This document shows positions 10,635 through 21,710 of a DNA stretch of 64,000 bases, in pieces (position 1 is the first letter of the stretch; each line of letters starts with the position of its first letter). The notes beneath the pieces are model-generated. The model searched no databases and was not told where the DNA came from. It saw nothing but the letters and a program-made list of their open reading frames with translations. Origin of the DNA: Magnaporthiopsis rhizophila (Eukaryota; Ascomycota; Sordariomycetes; Magnaporthales; Magnaporthaceae); NCBI GenBank assembly GCA_003049465.1, contig PYSS01000078.1:62001-126000 (forward strand). Reading direction: 5' to 3'. The translations under genes were made by a program, and so were the position numbers.

Positions 10635-10973
10635 TTGTTATTAATTATGCATAATTATCCGATTTTTTATATTAATTTGCTTAAATTAGTATTATTAGGG
10701 TTTAAAAATAACAAATTAATAAAAATCGACCCAAAACAGGAATATAAAATTAAAAAAATTTTGAATAAAAAAGTTATTAATAGAACCAAGTATTATTTGG
10801 TTAAATAAGCAGGGTACGGAATCGAAAAAAGCATTTGGGAAAAAAAAATAAACCTAAAAGGTGCACCAAAAGTTTTTGGGAAGTATTAATAAAAGGTTTT
10901 TGGTAAAAAGTTAATATTAGTGCCAAAATTTGGATTTCGGTTTGGAATGCCCGTACCAAAATAATTTACCCGA

Positions 10974-11304
10974 TTAAAATAGGACCAGCAAATTAAAATC
11001 GGGATTGGTTTTATAATTGGCCCAGTTCAGAAATAACAGAGGAAAATCGGGGGATGGCGGGGCAAAAAGTGCTGCAAAAGTATGGGCGGTTACCTGTTCG
11101 GCCTTTTCCCGCTTAACCTGTTTCAGTTTTTCCATGCTATCAATTTTACGATGCATTGCACGTATTATTTTTTCCAATTATATATATTTTTATTACCGCA
11201 AACGAAAAACCTTATTTTTTGTTTTTTTAAATTTAGCTTTTAATTTGTTGTGCTGGATTATAATATTCCGAAGCTTGGCGGAAAAAGGGCCTAAAATATT
11301 ATAA
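10974..11304 (-). pseudogene. Antisense accessory frame in the 3' region of Gypsy copy 1
   Basis: Opposite to pol, after the integrase tail, a minus frame reads QHNKLKAKFKKTKNKVFRLR, then LEKIIRAMHRKIDSMEKL, then VKREKAEQVTAHT and a Pro-rich tail ending near SPDFPLLF. It looks like a basic coiled-coil protein. The same frame and most residues are found in copy 2 (plus 15722-16009), so the antisense reading is the conserved one. The segment is noticeably less AT-rich than its surroundings. No domain recognised; the start is unknown. Confidence 0.5.
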
Positions 11305-11611
11305 TTAAAACGGTTAATGCAAAAGCATTTTATGCACCAAAAAAAGTTTTAAAGGGAAACCGTGCAGGAAAACCGACCGAGGGATTTATAATAAAAATAA
11401 AAAGGCATATCGAAAAAATAAAAAAGAATGGTGGCCAAAAACTCCTTGCAGTAAAGGATTTTTTTGGCAGGACAGTATTTTTGTACCCGACCAAACATTT
11501 TGTTAGGAAAAAAAAACCGGGAGTTGGTGAAAAAGGAAAATATTTATTATTAATAAAAGGATGGGGCTATAGGTGTGGCTAAAGGAATTTGGCCTAAAAG
11601 GGGAGATCTGA

Positions 11612-12111
11612 TATTATAACCATAGCTGGCAGGGAATAAAAGGGTTGGGGCTAACCCTTAGCAGAACGCTTTTACCCCGCAGTTATAAAGGCCAGGGGCC
11701 AAATAATTAAGGCTAGGTTATGCAAAAAAATCACGTGATTGGGCGCTTACCTAATCAGGTTTTATGGATTTATAGCAAAGCAATAGATCCAAGGATTTAT
11801 GGATTTGTAATAAAGCAACAGATCCAAAACTTTATGGATTTGTAACAAAGTAACAGATCCAAAAATCGGTACAAACAAAATAGGGAAGGGTTACGGGTAT
11901 ATAAGGCAAGGATTTTTTATTGTATTAGATAGCTTTAACTAAGGCCTCGGTATTAATTAACCTAAATTAGCTCCAAAGCACCTTTTTGGGCAAGTAATCG
12001 AAACTTTTGTTATTATTCCAGTTTCCAGCATAAGGCGACCTTGTGAAAACCGTACTGCTTAATACCTTTCCTAACGTACCCTACCCTAGAAGCAGAGAAC
12101 CGTTTGTAACA
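11612..12111 (+). repeat. 3' LTR of Gypsy copy 1 (500 bp)
   Basis: Starts TATTATAACCATAGCTGGC and ends CGTTTGTAACA, the same length as the 5' LTR. The two LTRs have been mutated at different places: the 5' part is more RIP-altered here, the 3' part more in the 5' LTR. Confidence 0.93.
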
Positions 12112-12116
12112 CAGGG
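12112..12116. repeat. Target-site duplication CAGGG, right copy (Gypsy copy 1)
   Basis: Directly follows the 3' LTR and matches 4829-4833. Confidence 0.95.
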
Positions 12117-12265
12117 TAGGCCAGGTACGTACCTTAGCTTTAAACTAATTATATAATTTAGCCCTAACCGGTATAAGCGTTACAGGGTAGGTTACCCTAT
12201 AACTGGTATAAGGGTTACAGGGTAGGTTACCCTGTTACATGCAATAATTATTTTTAACAAATTTT
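12117..12265. repeat. Inner part of the left inverted arm
   Basis: Contains GTTACAGGGTA followed by TTACCCTGTTAC palindromes and GGTATAAGGGTTACAGGG repeats. The reverse complement of 12806-12950 matches it, including the terminal AATTATTTTTAACA next to the central segment. Confidence 0.85.
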
Positions 12266-12352
12266 ATTGTAAAACTTTTGATAGGGGGTTGTTTTCTTAT
12301 CAATAACCACTGTTGTATTTATTAATGTAACCATTGCATTAAGGATATAATA

Positions 12353-12790
12353 TTATAGGTAGTGCGGCAGGCCTGCTGCATTAATCGTAGCCCTGAGCCT
12401 ATTTATAATTACCCTAACAAAGCGTTCAGATATGTCATTTTGGCCGTGGTTATAAGGATTTAATGTGCTAAATATTGTGCCTTTACGTTTTAACCATTCC
12501 TTTAACGCCGTATTTATTTTTTTACCCCTGTTAAAGAAGAAATGTGTAGGGTAACGCCTGTAATTTGCTTTTAAAGCCTTAAAAAAGGATTTAATTGCAG
12601 TTATAAATGTAAGGCCCTGCTTATTCAGTAACTGAAAAGTCCACTGGAATTTTAATTTTCGATCAATAAATAGTAATGTTATAAGCTTTTTATTGTGCGG
12701 GATAGGGAATAATATAACCGTATCCTTTTCCAAAAAATCCAAAACGTTATTCAAAAAGGGTAATGGGCTTTTTCCGGTTTTATACATCAC
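12353..12790 (-). pseudogene. Ty1/Copia-type integrase core fragment enclosed by inverted arms
   Basis: A 145-codon frame is still open on the minus strand. It reads as the middle of a retroviral-type integrase of the Copia group: KFQWTFQLLNKQG, FFKALKANY, then NTALKEWLKRKGTIFSTLNP, YNHGQNDISERFVRVIINRL and AGLPHYL, in the order seen in Copia pol. The expected D-N-G-x-E block reads NRGKK, so a catalytic Asp is lost, consistent with a mild G-to-A history. The Glu of the xxSERF block is kept. It lacks the first part of integrase and all reverse transcriptase. No promoter or stop context supports a functional gene. It is far less AT-altered than the neighbouring Gypsy copies. Confidence 0.75.
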
Positions 12791-12805
12791 TATAATTTTG
12801 GTATA

Positions 12806-13140
12806 AATAATGTTAAAAATAATTACTGCATATAACAGGGTAACCTACCCTGTAACCCTTACCCTGTAACCCTTATACCGGTTAGGGCTAAATTATATAA
12901 TTAGTTTAAGGCTAAGATACGTACCTGGCCTACCCTGCACCTCCTATACACTTGGTTCGAGCACATGGTTAGTTGTGCAGTGCACTTATCCTGTAAAAGT
13001 TATGCATGCAACCTACGCTGTAAGGGTTGTGCACGCAACTTACCCTGTAAGCGTTATGCACACAGCCCGCGCTTGCAAGCCTAGCTTACAGGGGCTACTG
13101 CCCTGCAAATCACCTACTTTGTAAAGGGTTGGCACCTACG
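12806..13140. repeat. Right inverted arm, cut at 13141 by Gypsy copy 3
   Basis: Reverse complement of the left arm (4612-4833 plus 12117-12265). Includes three exact-length 27-bp tandem units at 12993-13019, 13020-13046 and 13047-13073 (GTAARVGTTRTGCAYRCARC type). Confidence 0.85.
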
Positions 13141-13605
13141 TATTACAACCACGACTGGCAGGGGGCAGAAGGGTTGGGGCTAACCCCTAACAGAACGCCT
13201 TTACCCCGCAGTTATAAAGGCCAAGGGCCGAATGACTAAGGCCAAGGAACGAGGGGGTTACAGAATCAGGCACTTACCTAACCAAGGTGATATATTGGCT
13301 ATAACTATAGCATATATAACACAGGTTATATTAGCTATAAATATAGCATATATAGCACAGGCATAGCACAAAAAGTCACAAATATATAAAGGGATATTTC
13401 TGTCCTGTTTAAAGGTAATTTTAATTGGGGCCTCGGTATTAGTTAACCTAAATTAGCTCCAAGGTATCCCTTTGGGCGAGCAATAACAGATAACGTTTTT
13501 ACCAGACCCCCAGATTACATACAAAGCGACCTTGCAAAACCAGTACTGCTTAACACCGCCCCTAGGTATTTTACCCTAAAAGCAAAAAGGCCTGTAATTA
13601 TAACA
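13141..13605 (+). repeat. 5' LTR of Gypsy copy 3 (465 bp), variant U3 repeats
   Basis: Begins TATTACAACCACGACTGGC and ends AATTATAACA. It shares both ends with the LTRs of copies 1 and 2. In place of the GGATCTGT repeats it has two 35-bp-type units of ATATTGGCTATAACTATAGC wording. It is followed by TTTTAACTGATTCTGTTCAG and TTTACCGGAGGTA, a leader shared with the other copies. Confidence 0.88.
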
Positions 13606-13639
13606 TTTTAACTGATTCTGTTCAGCATTTACCGGAGGT

Positions 13640-14815
13640 ATAAGCAGTAATAATTATAGCAATTACAGTTAAAAAAATCGAAACCGTTATTATTAATAGC
13701 AAAAATTATAACGATTTTATTACAGCCTTAAAAATTTTTATGGAAAAATTTGAAAAGTTTAAACAAACGCCTAAAACAATTTTAATTTACAAATTTCCCA
13801 CCCCAAATAAATATAATAGCAAAAAAAGCAAATTTAAAATTTTCCTTGCGAAATATAAAAGTTATTTTAAGTTTTATCAGAACAGCTTTTAAAATAATTA
13901 CCAAAAAATAGCCTATATTACCACCCGTTTCGATAGCAAAATTAAGAACTGGTTCAAGCCCGTATGGACCGATTATTTTAAAAAAACGATAAATTAAACA
14001 AAATTATTAAATTAATATTTGCAAATTTCGAAAAGTTCGGTGAAAAAATTACCAAAATATTCGGGCAGGTAAATAAAAAATAAGTGGCTAGATGGAAATT
14101 ATTTTAGCTGTGTTAAAAAAGACCAATACTTATTTATACCGCCAAATTCTAGTAATTTATTAATAAACTTAATTGAATAAAAAATACCAAAATGTTTCAG
14201 TTTTATTAAAGGTTAAAAAATAATGTGAAAAACAAATTGGCCAAGGAAAAAAGGCCCAAAAATTTTGTTAATTATATTATTAAAACCATTTGTATTAATA
14301 ACAAATTATATAAATAATACCTGGAAAAAAAGGTTCAATAATCCCAGCCAGTGCGATAAAATAACAAAACAAACCAAAAAAAACCAAAAAGCAACAATCT
14401 ATTGTATATAAAATATATTTAAGGCTTATAAATTTATTTGTAAAGGTTATATACCGCCAATAGCAAAAAAAACAGTACGGAAAACAGAAATGTATTAAAT
14501 AGCAAAACGCCAAAAACGGAAATTGTTTCAAATGCGGATAATAAGGATATATTAAAAAGGATTATCCCCAAAAATAGCAGCAGCTCACAATTACCCGATA
14601 TATGAACCAGGAAAAAACCCTGTATTTTGAAGCCTTATATAACTGGATATACTGCTTTAATAACAGATGCTTCACATATAACTTAAATAAAAACAGGACC
14701 GGCTGGTACCCCTAACAAAAAGTTACCGCCACCCGATAAATCGAATAATTAAAGCTCAATTACGATAAATATAAGGATAAAAAAACAAAAAAAAACCGGA
14801 AAATCTGAAAAATAA
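13640..14815 (+). pseudogene. gag of Gypsy copy 3 (first part)
   Basis: The frame reads FEKFKQTPKT, FLAKYKSYFKFYQNSF, then KIKNWFKPVWTDYFKK, the same capsid signature as in copy 1. Stops at about 13890 and beyond break it. The protein would form the particle shell in an intact element. Confidence 0.75.
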
Positions 14816-14906
14816 AGGCTCAGGGCAGCCGTGCGGGTCGAACAAAGCGCTTATAGCAACCGAGCCCCCGGAATTAGCTGCGCAAAAAATGCCAAAAGCA
14901 ACCGTT
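14816..14906 (+). other. GC-rich, RIP-poor patch inside Gypsy copy 3
   Basis: This stretch (AGGGCAGCCGTGCGGGTCG and following) is much richer in GC than the DNA on either side and contains intact CpG and CpA. It continues past the copy 2 insertion at 22181 for a few dozen bases. A matching GC-rich patch (minus sense) lies in copy 2 at about 20300-20350, so it is a property of the element's gag tail. Confidence 0.45.
14902..14906. repeat. Target-site duplication CCGTT, left copy (Gypsy copy 2)
   Basis: CCGTT directly precedes TGTTACAAACGG and recurs at 22176-22180 after TCGTAACA. Confidence 0.95.
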
Positions 14907-15371
14907 TGTTACAAACGGTTCTCTTGTTCTTAGGGTAGGGTACGCTAGGAGAGGTATTAAGCAGTATGGTTTTTATAAGGTTGCTTTGTGCTGGGGATTG
15001 TGTAATAATAAAAGTTTCGATTGCTTGCCCAAAGGGGTGCCTTGAAGCTAATTTAAATTAATTAATACCAAAGCCTTAGTCAAAATTATTTAACACAGTA
15101 AAAAATTCTTACCTTATATACCCGTGGTTTTTCCCTATTTTATCTGTACCGATTTTTGGATCTGTTGCTTTATCACAGATCCACAAAATCTTGGATTTAT
15201 TGCTTTGTTACAAATTTATAAAACCTGATTAGATAAGCGCCCAATCACATAATTTTTTCGCATAACCTGGCTTTAATTATTCGGCCCCTGGCCTTTATAA
15301 CTGCAGGGTAAAAGCGTTCTGCTAGGAATTAGCCCCAGCCTTTTTGTTCCCTGCTAGTTATGGTTATAATA
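14907..15371 (-). repeat. 3' LTR of Gypsy copy 2 (465 bp)
   Basis: Plus-strand text begins TGTTACAAACGGTTCTC and ends GGTTATAATA, the reverse complement of the copy 1 LTR wording. Two GGATCTGT-type 35-bp units instead of three. Confidence 0.92.
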
Positions 15372-15721
15372 TCAGATCTCCCCTTTTAAGCCAAATCCTT
15401 TTAGCCATATTTATAGCCCTATCCTTTTGTTAATAATAAATATTTTCCTTTCTCACCAATTTTCGTCCCTTTTTTTTTAACAAAATATTTGGTCGGATAT
15501 AAAAATACCGTTCTGCTAAAAAAACCTTTCACCGTAAGGAATTTTTGGCCACCATTTTCTTTTACTTTTTTAATATACCTTTTTATTTTTATTATAAATC
15601 CCTCAATCGGTTTTTCTGCGCAGCTTCCTTTTAAAACTTTTCCCGGTGCATAAAATGCTTTTGTATTAACCGTTTTGGTTATAACGTTTTAAACTTTTTT
15701 TTTGCCGAGCTTCGGAATATT

Positions 15722-16009
15722 ATAATCCAGCATAATAAGCTGAAAACTGAATTTAAAAAAGCAAAAAAAAAAATCCTTTATTTGCAATAATAAAAATGCA
15801 TATGGTTGGAAAAAATAATTTGTGCAATGCATTATAAAATTAATAGTATAAAAAAACTAAAGCGGGTTAAGCAGGAAAAAGCCGGATAAATAACCGCCCA
15901 GGCTCCTGCAGTACCTTTTACCCCGCTGTTCCCCAATTTTCCTCCGTTATTTCCGAGCTAAACCGATCATAAAACCAATCCCAATTTTAATTTGCTAGCC
16001 CTGTTTTAA
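15722..16009 (+). pseudogene. Antisense accessory frame in the 3' region of Gypsy copy 2
   Basis: Opposite to the minus-strand pol, the plus frame reads IIQHNKLKTEFKKAKKKILY, two RIP-like stops, WLEKIICAMHYKINSIKKL, RVKQEKAG, then a Pro-rich tail (LFPNFPPLFPS). It aligns in the same frame with minus 10974-11304 of copy 1. Only RIP-type changes create its stops. No domain recognised. Confidence 0.5.
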
Positions 16010-16399
16010 TTGGGTAAATTATTTTGGTATAAGCGTTCCGAACCGAAATCCGAATTTTGGCACTAATATTAACTTTTTACCAAAAACTTTCCGTTAATAT
16101 TTTTCAAAAGCTTTTAGCGCACCCTTTAGGTTTATTTTTTTTTTCCAAATGCTTTTTTTAATTCCGTACCCTGCCTATTTAATTAAATAATATTTGGTTC
16201 CGTTAATAACTTTTTTATCCAAAATTTTTTCGATTTTATACTTTTATTTTGGGTTAATTTTTATTAACTTGTTATTTTTAAACCCTAATAATACTGGTTT
16301 AAACAAATTAATGTAAAAAATCAGGTAATTTTTTATAATTAATAATAATTAAAATTCGTAATTAATATCGAAAATTTTCCTTAAAATTTTAAACAATTC

Positions 16400-18750
16400 C
16401 AATTTTTTATGGTTTAATTTATTATTTAATCGTTTTATTTTAATATTGCATTAAAAAAGATAAATATTATCCTCCTTTTTAAAAATCGGTTCCTCGATTT
16501 TTTTTTATTGGCCTATATAAATATATATTACCGCAATTTTTTTAGCTTTACCTAAAAATTCTTATATAATTTGGTAAACTTTTTTATTTATATTTTTATT
16601 ATTAAAGTATATAAATCTGCCTTAAATTTTTTATACACCGTAAATATATACCCATAATTTGTATAAAACGGCATAATTCCTGTACTTTCGTGCATTAAAC
16701 TGTTATATGCAAACTAAACCATAAAAAATAATTATACCCAATTATTTTATTTATAATTAATAAAATAATATAAATATTGTTTTATAATTTAATTTATTTG
16801 TTCCATTTATTTATCTGTTTAAAAATAATAAGTTATAAAAAAAGCATATTCCGCACCTAAGCTTATTATAAACTGTTTCCAAAATTTATTATTAAATAAT
16901 TTGTTCCGATTTAAAACCATATAATTTGGTATTCCATATTTCAAAATTATATTCCGGATAAAAATATAAGCTAGGTTTATAATTTTTGCATTTTCCTTAA
17001 ATAACAAATATATAATATATTTGGTAAATTAATCGATTATTACCATAATATTATTGTACTAAACATTTATAAAGGATTTTTTTAATTTGGATAGCCCTAT
17101 AATAAAATCCGCTGTAACTTTTTGCCATACCTTATTAAATATTAGCAAAAATTATAATAATTTATAAGATTTATACTTATTAACTTTATTTTTTGCACAA
17201 TTTTCGCAATTTTTAATTGCATTTTATATTTTGGCACAAATTCTTATAAATCTATAATATTACCGAAACCTTTTCCAGGTTTTAGCAACCCCCTGATACC
17301 TATTAATCATCTGGTTATAAACCTGCTGAATTTTTTTTAAAATCCAACTTTTTTGTCGGATTATTTTAGCCAATACCCGTTATACCAAAATTAGGGATCC
17401 GTTTAATTTTTTGGCCAAAATTATACATATTTCTGGTAGTATATTCACCTAATAATTTAATTAACAGCTCAAAGCATCCGCTCGGCCATTTTTTAACCTT
17501 TTCCTAACCTTAATTCGAAAATTATAATTTTAAAAAAACTGGCTCCATCGGATTTATCTTTTATTTAACGCTTAACTAATAATAAATTATAATAGGTTTT
17601 TATAATTAATATATATTATAATTTAATAATTAGCTCCGCACAAATATACCTTTTATTTCTCCAAAATTTTAATAATAATAAGGAATTTTTTATTATGGAT
17701 CTGGTAATTTAATTTAAGTCCATTTAATTTTTGCAAAAAAAATGCGCAAAAATATAACCTTTTTTAATCGTTTTATTATTTTAATTATCCTTTAATAACA
17801 AAATCCGATACATTAATTTTAACCTTAAAAAATTTTCCTGGGTTTAGTATTGCCAGTACCAGTATTTAAACAATAGCTTTTTTTAATAAATCGAAAATTA
17901 TTTATTCTTTTATCCCTTAATAAAATTGGGTATTATTTTTGGTAAAATCCATAAATAATATAGCCTTTTTATTAAAACCTCGGATAAATTTTCGGTAAAA
18001 ATTTAAAAATTCCAAAAAACCTCGTACTTTTTTAACCGTGATAAATATAAACCAATTTTTTACTGCCTATACCTTTTTGGATTCCATCCGAATTTTTCCT
18101 TATTTAATAATAAACCCGAAAAAAACTACCTTTAAAAAATACCATATGCATTTATCCGAATTAACCAAAAACTTTGTATCCTGCAATTTTTATAATATTT
18201 TATGCATATATTATTTATATTTTTCTAATATATTTAAAAAGATTAAAATATTATTTAAATATATAAGGGCAAAAATATCAAAATATTTTTGTAATATATA
18301 ATTAATTATTCGCTAAAATATGGCTGGTATATTAATAAATCCAAAAATTATTATTAATAATTCGAAAATTCCAAATTTGGTTCGAAAAACAATTTTTTAT
18401 TCGTTACCCTCCTTAATTTTTAGCAAACCATAAATTTTGCATAAATTTAAAGCTATAAACCACCAATTTTTCCCGAGCCTATTTTTAAGCTTGTTAATTA
18501 AAGATAAAAAATATTGATTTTTTATTATTTTTTAATTTAATAAATAGTAATCGATATATATCCGTTTTTCCCCGTTTTTTTTGAAAACAAACAAAATTCC
18601 ATATCCCATAAGAAAATTAAAAAATTTAATAAATCTTTTTCTAATTTTTTCCTTTAGCTATTTTTATAACAGCTTTTTTTACCAAAGGTTTAATTAATAT
18701 AATTTTTGGTATTTAAATTATATTTTCGGTTTAAGCTTAATCTTATAATC
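16400..18750 (-). pseudogene. pol of Gypsy copy 2: reverse transcriptase to integrase
   Basis: On the minus strand the catalytic region of reverse transcriptase reads YLNNILIFLNILEKY at about 18262-18236, with both Asp codons now Asn. Integrase is best preserved at 16819-17007, a 62-codon open piece reading ILKYGIPNYMVLNRNKLFNN, the block that in family members contains the second catalytic Asp (here N-R-N). The tail and RNase H are present only as broken text. Confidence 0.75.
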
Positions 18751-20880
18751 AAACGGTCCGTATTTTGGCAATACTATTTCCAAATTTTTCTAAAATAACC
18801 TCCAATATTTGTGGTATTTTTTAAAAATATTTTTAAATTTATCCTTAACAATTTTTTGCTTATCGGATTTATTTATATCCATATTTATCAATATTTTGGT
18901 TAGTGCAATTTGCTAAAGCTAATTATTATATCCTGTTGCTATTACAGCTACCCTTTCCGGTATCCGATTTTTATTACCCAAAGCCCGTAACTGTTAAACT
19001 TCCCTGCTAATTAATAATAATTTTTTTTATTAAATTTGTTCGATAATCCAATTTATTAAAAGATTGTACTTTTTAAGCCATAAAAGGTTTAAAATTAGGT
19101 TTTTCCCTTTTATATTTATAATATTTAGGGTTATTTTGCAAATTTTCCCCAAAAATTAAAATTTAAATTAATTAGTTTTAATATCAATCCTTTTTTTATT
19201 AAATATAACTGGCTTTTATTTTATTATTGTAAAATTATATGGTTTTTTTTCTAATATATTGGAATACCATACCTTTTTACCGTTTTTAATAAAAAATAAT
19301 TTCTTTATGCTTCATAATTAATTATAATTTTTATTTTTTGTTCTTTTTAATATATTATTATTTTGATATGTTTGTATTGGTTATTAATTGTTATTATTAG
19401 GGTTTTTGCTAATTATTATTATCCTGCTCGTGCCCTTTTTTCGGATAAATCTTTTAATTTTTTATTTAAAATACCCTTTTCCGGTCCCCGGTTACCCTTA
19501 TTAAACAAACAGACCTATTTATCCAAATTTGCGCTTTTTCTTTTATATAAATTTTATATTCCGGTTTTTTGCATATCCAATATATAAACATTTCTGCCAT
19601 GCATATTATAAAATATGCTAATAATAGTTTAAAAATTGCTGTAAAACTTTTATAACCCATTTTTGCCATTTATTATTTCGGAAACTGGTATTCCTATTAT
19701 AAATATCGCATTGGTTTTTTTTTTTCCTCCGTAAAAAAAAATTATGCTTTAGTTTTTTAGTTATATACCACCTGTAATTATTATACAAGTATTTGGCCTA
19801 AAATAATTCATTATAATATCCCGTATCAGGATCTATATTTTTATAATTTAGCGCATATAATTGTGCTAATTGCTGGTCCAGGTTCGGAATTTCTTTAAAT
19901 AATGCCCTATAATAAATAATCAATTAATTATTTTTTAACCAATTCAAGGCCTTTTTATTATTATCCTGCGCTGGTTTTTTGCATATTAAACCGCTAATAA
20001 GTTTGGGCTAATCCCAAAATTACCAATTTATTTCCAAAAACCTGAATAAAATATACACTTTTTATACCTTTTTTTGGTTATAAAAAATTACCTCCCTATA
20101 TCGATCAATTATTAACTAAATTTTTGCTAAAATTTTTCGAAATTAACAATATATCGTTTTTTGCTAGGTTTTTTATTATTAAGGTCCGCCTTTATAATTT
20201 CCCAAAATTCGGTTAGGTCCAACCCTTTTCCTTAAGCTTGCAACAAATGTATCTGGCCTAAAAATTATTCCATTTTTGCATTTATATCTATATTTTCCTC
20301 GGAATTGTTAACCGAGGTATCCGACACACCCTTGCTCCGGGCTAACTTTTTAAGCTCCTTGTTTTGTTTAGCAAATTTTTCTATTATTAGCATACAATTG
20401 CTACAGCACCTAATCTTTTTAAATTCCCTCGAAACTCGAACTGTTATATTATCCTTTTTTTAAATATTATAAAATTGGTAATAATACTAATTTTTTTTTA
20501 TTATCGACCCGAAATCGGCTAATTTATCGTATTACAGCAAACCATTGCTTAAAATAATATCCTATAATATTTTTATCAAAATAATAAACCATATAATTTT
20601 TATCAAAACAATAAGTTCAGCTAAACAATACTCCGGAGCACAAACTTTTAATTACTATTTATCCAGCCATTTTAGGTAAATTCGAAATTATAAGCTTATA
20701 ACTCCTTAATATATTTTTTTGATATAAAACGGCCGCTTATCGCTCCTTTTGCAGGTAATCCTTTTTAATATACCCTTTTTTTCCATATTTAAAACATTTC
20801 CTATTTTTCGGGCTTTTAAACCTAATATATTTTTATTTTTTATACTGGTGTATAATTCCTGCGCTAAAATTCATAAATCC
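18751..20880 (-). pseudogene. Protease/linker region and gag tail of Gypsy copy 2
   Basis: Heavily stopped. The open piece at minus 19466-19669 matches the copy 1 piece at 7313-7516 (MAKMGYKSF, CKKPEYKIY, VTGDRK). A GC-richer patch at about 20300-20350 corresponds to 14816-14906 in copy 3. The plus frame at 20749-20997 is antisense to the coding strand and is not called. Confidence 0.5.
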
Positions 20881-21660
20881 AAAATGCGTACCGTAAGCCG
20901 TAAATTATTATTATCTTGCCTTTTTTTAATTAATTTTATTATTTTGCACCACTGGTTTGATTTGCTAAACTTTTTTTTCCAAATATCATTTATATAATTT
21001 ATTACTAATATAAATGGTTATAATAATATAATCGACAAAATTTTTAGATCGTTCTTATTTGAATAATTTATTTTTTATATTATTTTTCAGCCTTTAATAA
21101 AGCTGGATTATTTTGGTATTTTTCATCCAGTTAAATTTATTAACAAATCGCTAAAATTTGGAAATATAAATTAATACGGGGCCTTTTTGCCAAAATTAAA
21201 ACAATTTCTTTTTGGTTATCCATTTTTTATTAATTTGTCCAAAAACTTTAACAACCTTTTCTCCGAACTTTTCAAAATTGGCAAATACCAGCTTGATTTT
21301 TTTTTAAATTTGTTATGCCCTTTTAAATAATCGAACCAAATGGATTCGAACCAATCTTTAACCTTATTATTCAAATATATAATTATATAAACAATTTTCT
21401 GTTTTTCCCGCTGAAAATAATCTTAATAAAACAAAAAATACCCTTTGTACTTGGTCAGGAACATTTTAATTTTGCCTTTTTTTTTATCGTATTTACTAGG
21501 CAAAAGGAACTTGTAAAATTTGACAGTAATATAAAACTCGGCCTAAACTTCTTTAAATTTCTCGATTTCCGCAATAAGTGCTTGTATAACCGTCGAGGGG
21601 TTGCTGTATAATTTGCCAGCAATAATAACGCTTTTGGGTTTCTTACCTGCTATTGATATA
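20881..21660 (-). pseudogene. gag of Gypsy copy 2
   Basis: Minus-strand text at about 21366-21322 reads KVKDWFESIWFDYLKG, and GEKVVKVFG-like text follows, matching copy 1. Stops throughout. The upstream leader (TTACCTCCGGTAAATACTG in plus text) is the best preserved of the three copies. Confidence 0.72.
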
Positions 21661-21710
21661 ATTATTACTGTTTATTACCTCCGGTAAATACTGAACAGGA
21701 TCAGTTAAAA

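Larger units (their letters stand above)
4834..12111 (+). mobile_element. Gypsy (Ty3-type) LTR retrotransposon copy 1, complete, 7278 bp, RIP-degraded
   Basis: Two 500-bp LTRs start TGTTACAACC (TATTATAACC in the 3' copy) and end TTTGTAACA, flanked by a CAGGG target duplication. In order, the interior holds gag, protease region, reverse transcriptase, RNase H, integrase and a C-terminal integrase tail, followed by an antisense frame. Nearly all LTR-LTR differences in the first 80 bases are C-to-T or G-to-A. The pol frame is broken by many TAA/TAG codons, so the copy is dead. It split the left arm of the inverted-arm element. Confidence 0.93.
4612..13140. mobile_element. Element with long inverted arms framing an integrase fragment; left arm split by Gypsy copy 1
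   Basis: The left arm is 4612-4833 continued at 12117-12265; the right arm is 12806-13140 in inverse orientation. The reverse complement of the right arm matches the left arm across about 370 bases with scattered differences (examples shared: AAAGTAGGTGATTTGCAGGG, TAGGCTTGCAAGCG, CAGGGTAAGTTGCGTGCA, GTAGGCCAGGTACGTA, AACTAATTATATAATTTAGC). The arms enclose about 540 bp that carry a Copia integrase fragment. The match ends on the right only because Gypsy copy 3 was inserted at 13141, so the outer end of the element is not seen. Long, internally repeated arms resemble foldback-type elements. No target duplication could be found. Confidence 0.65.

Noticed and set aside
12993..13073. CRISPR-like array
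   Set aside because: The 27-bp units are directly adjacent with no spacers and lie in inverted arms.
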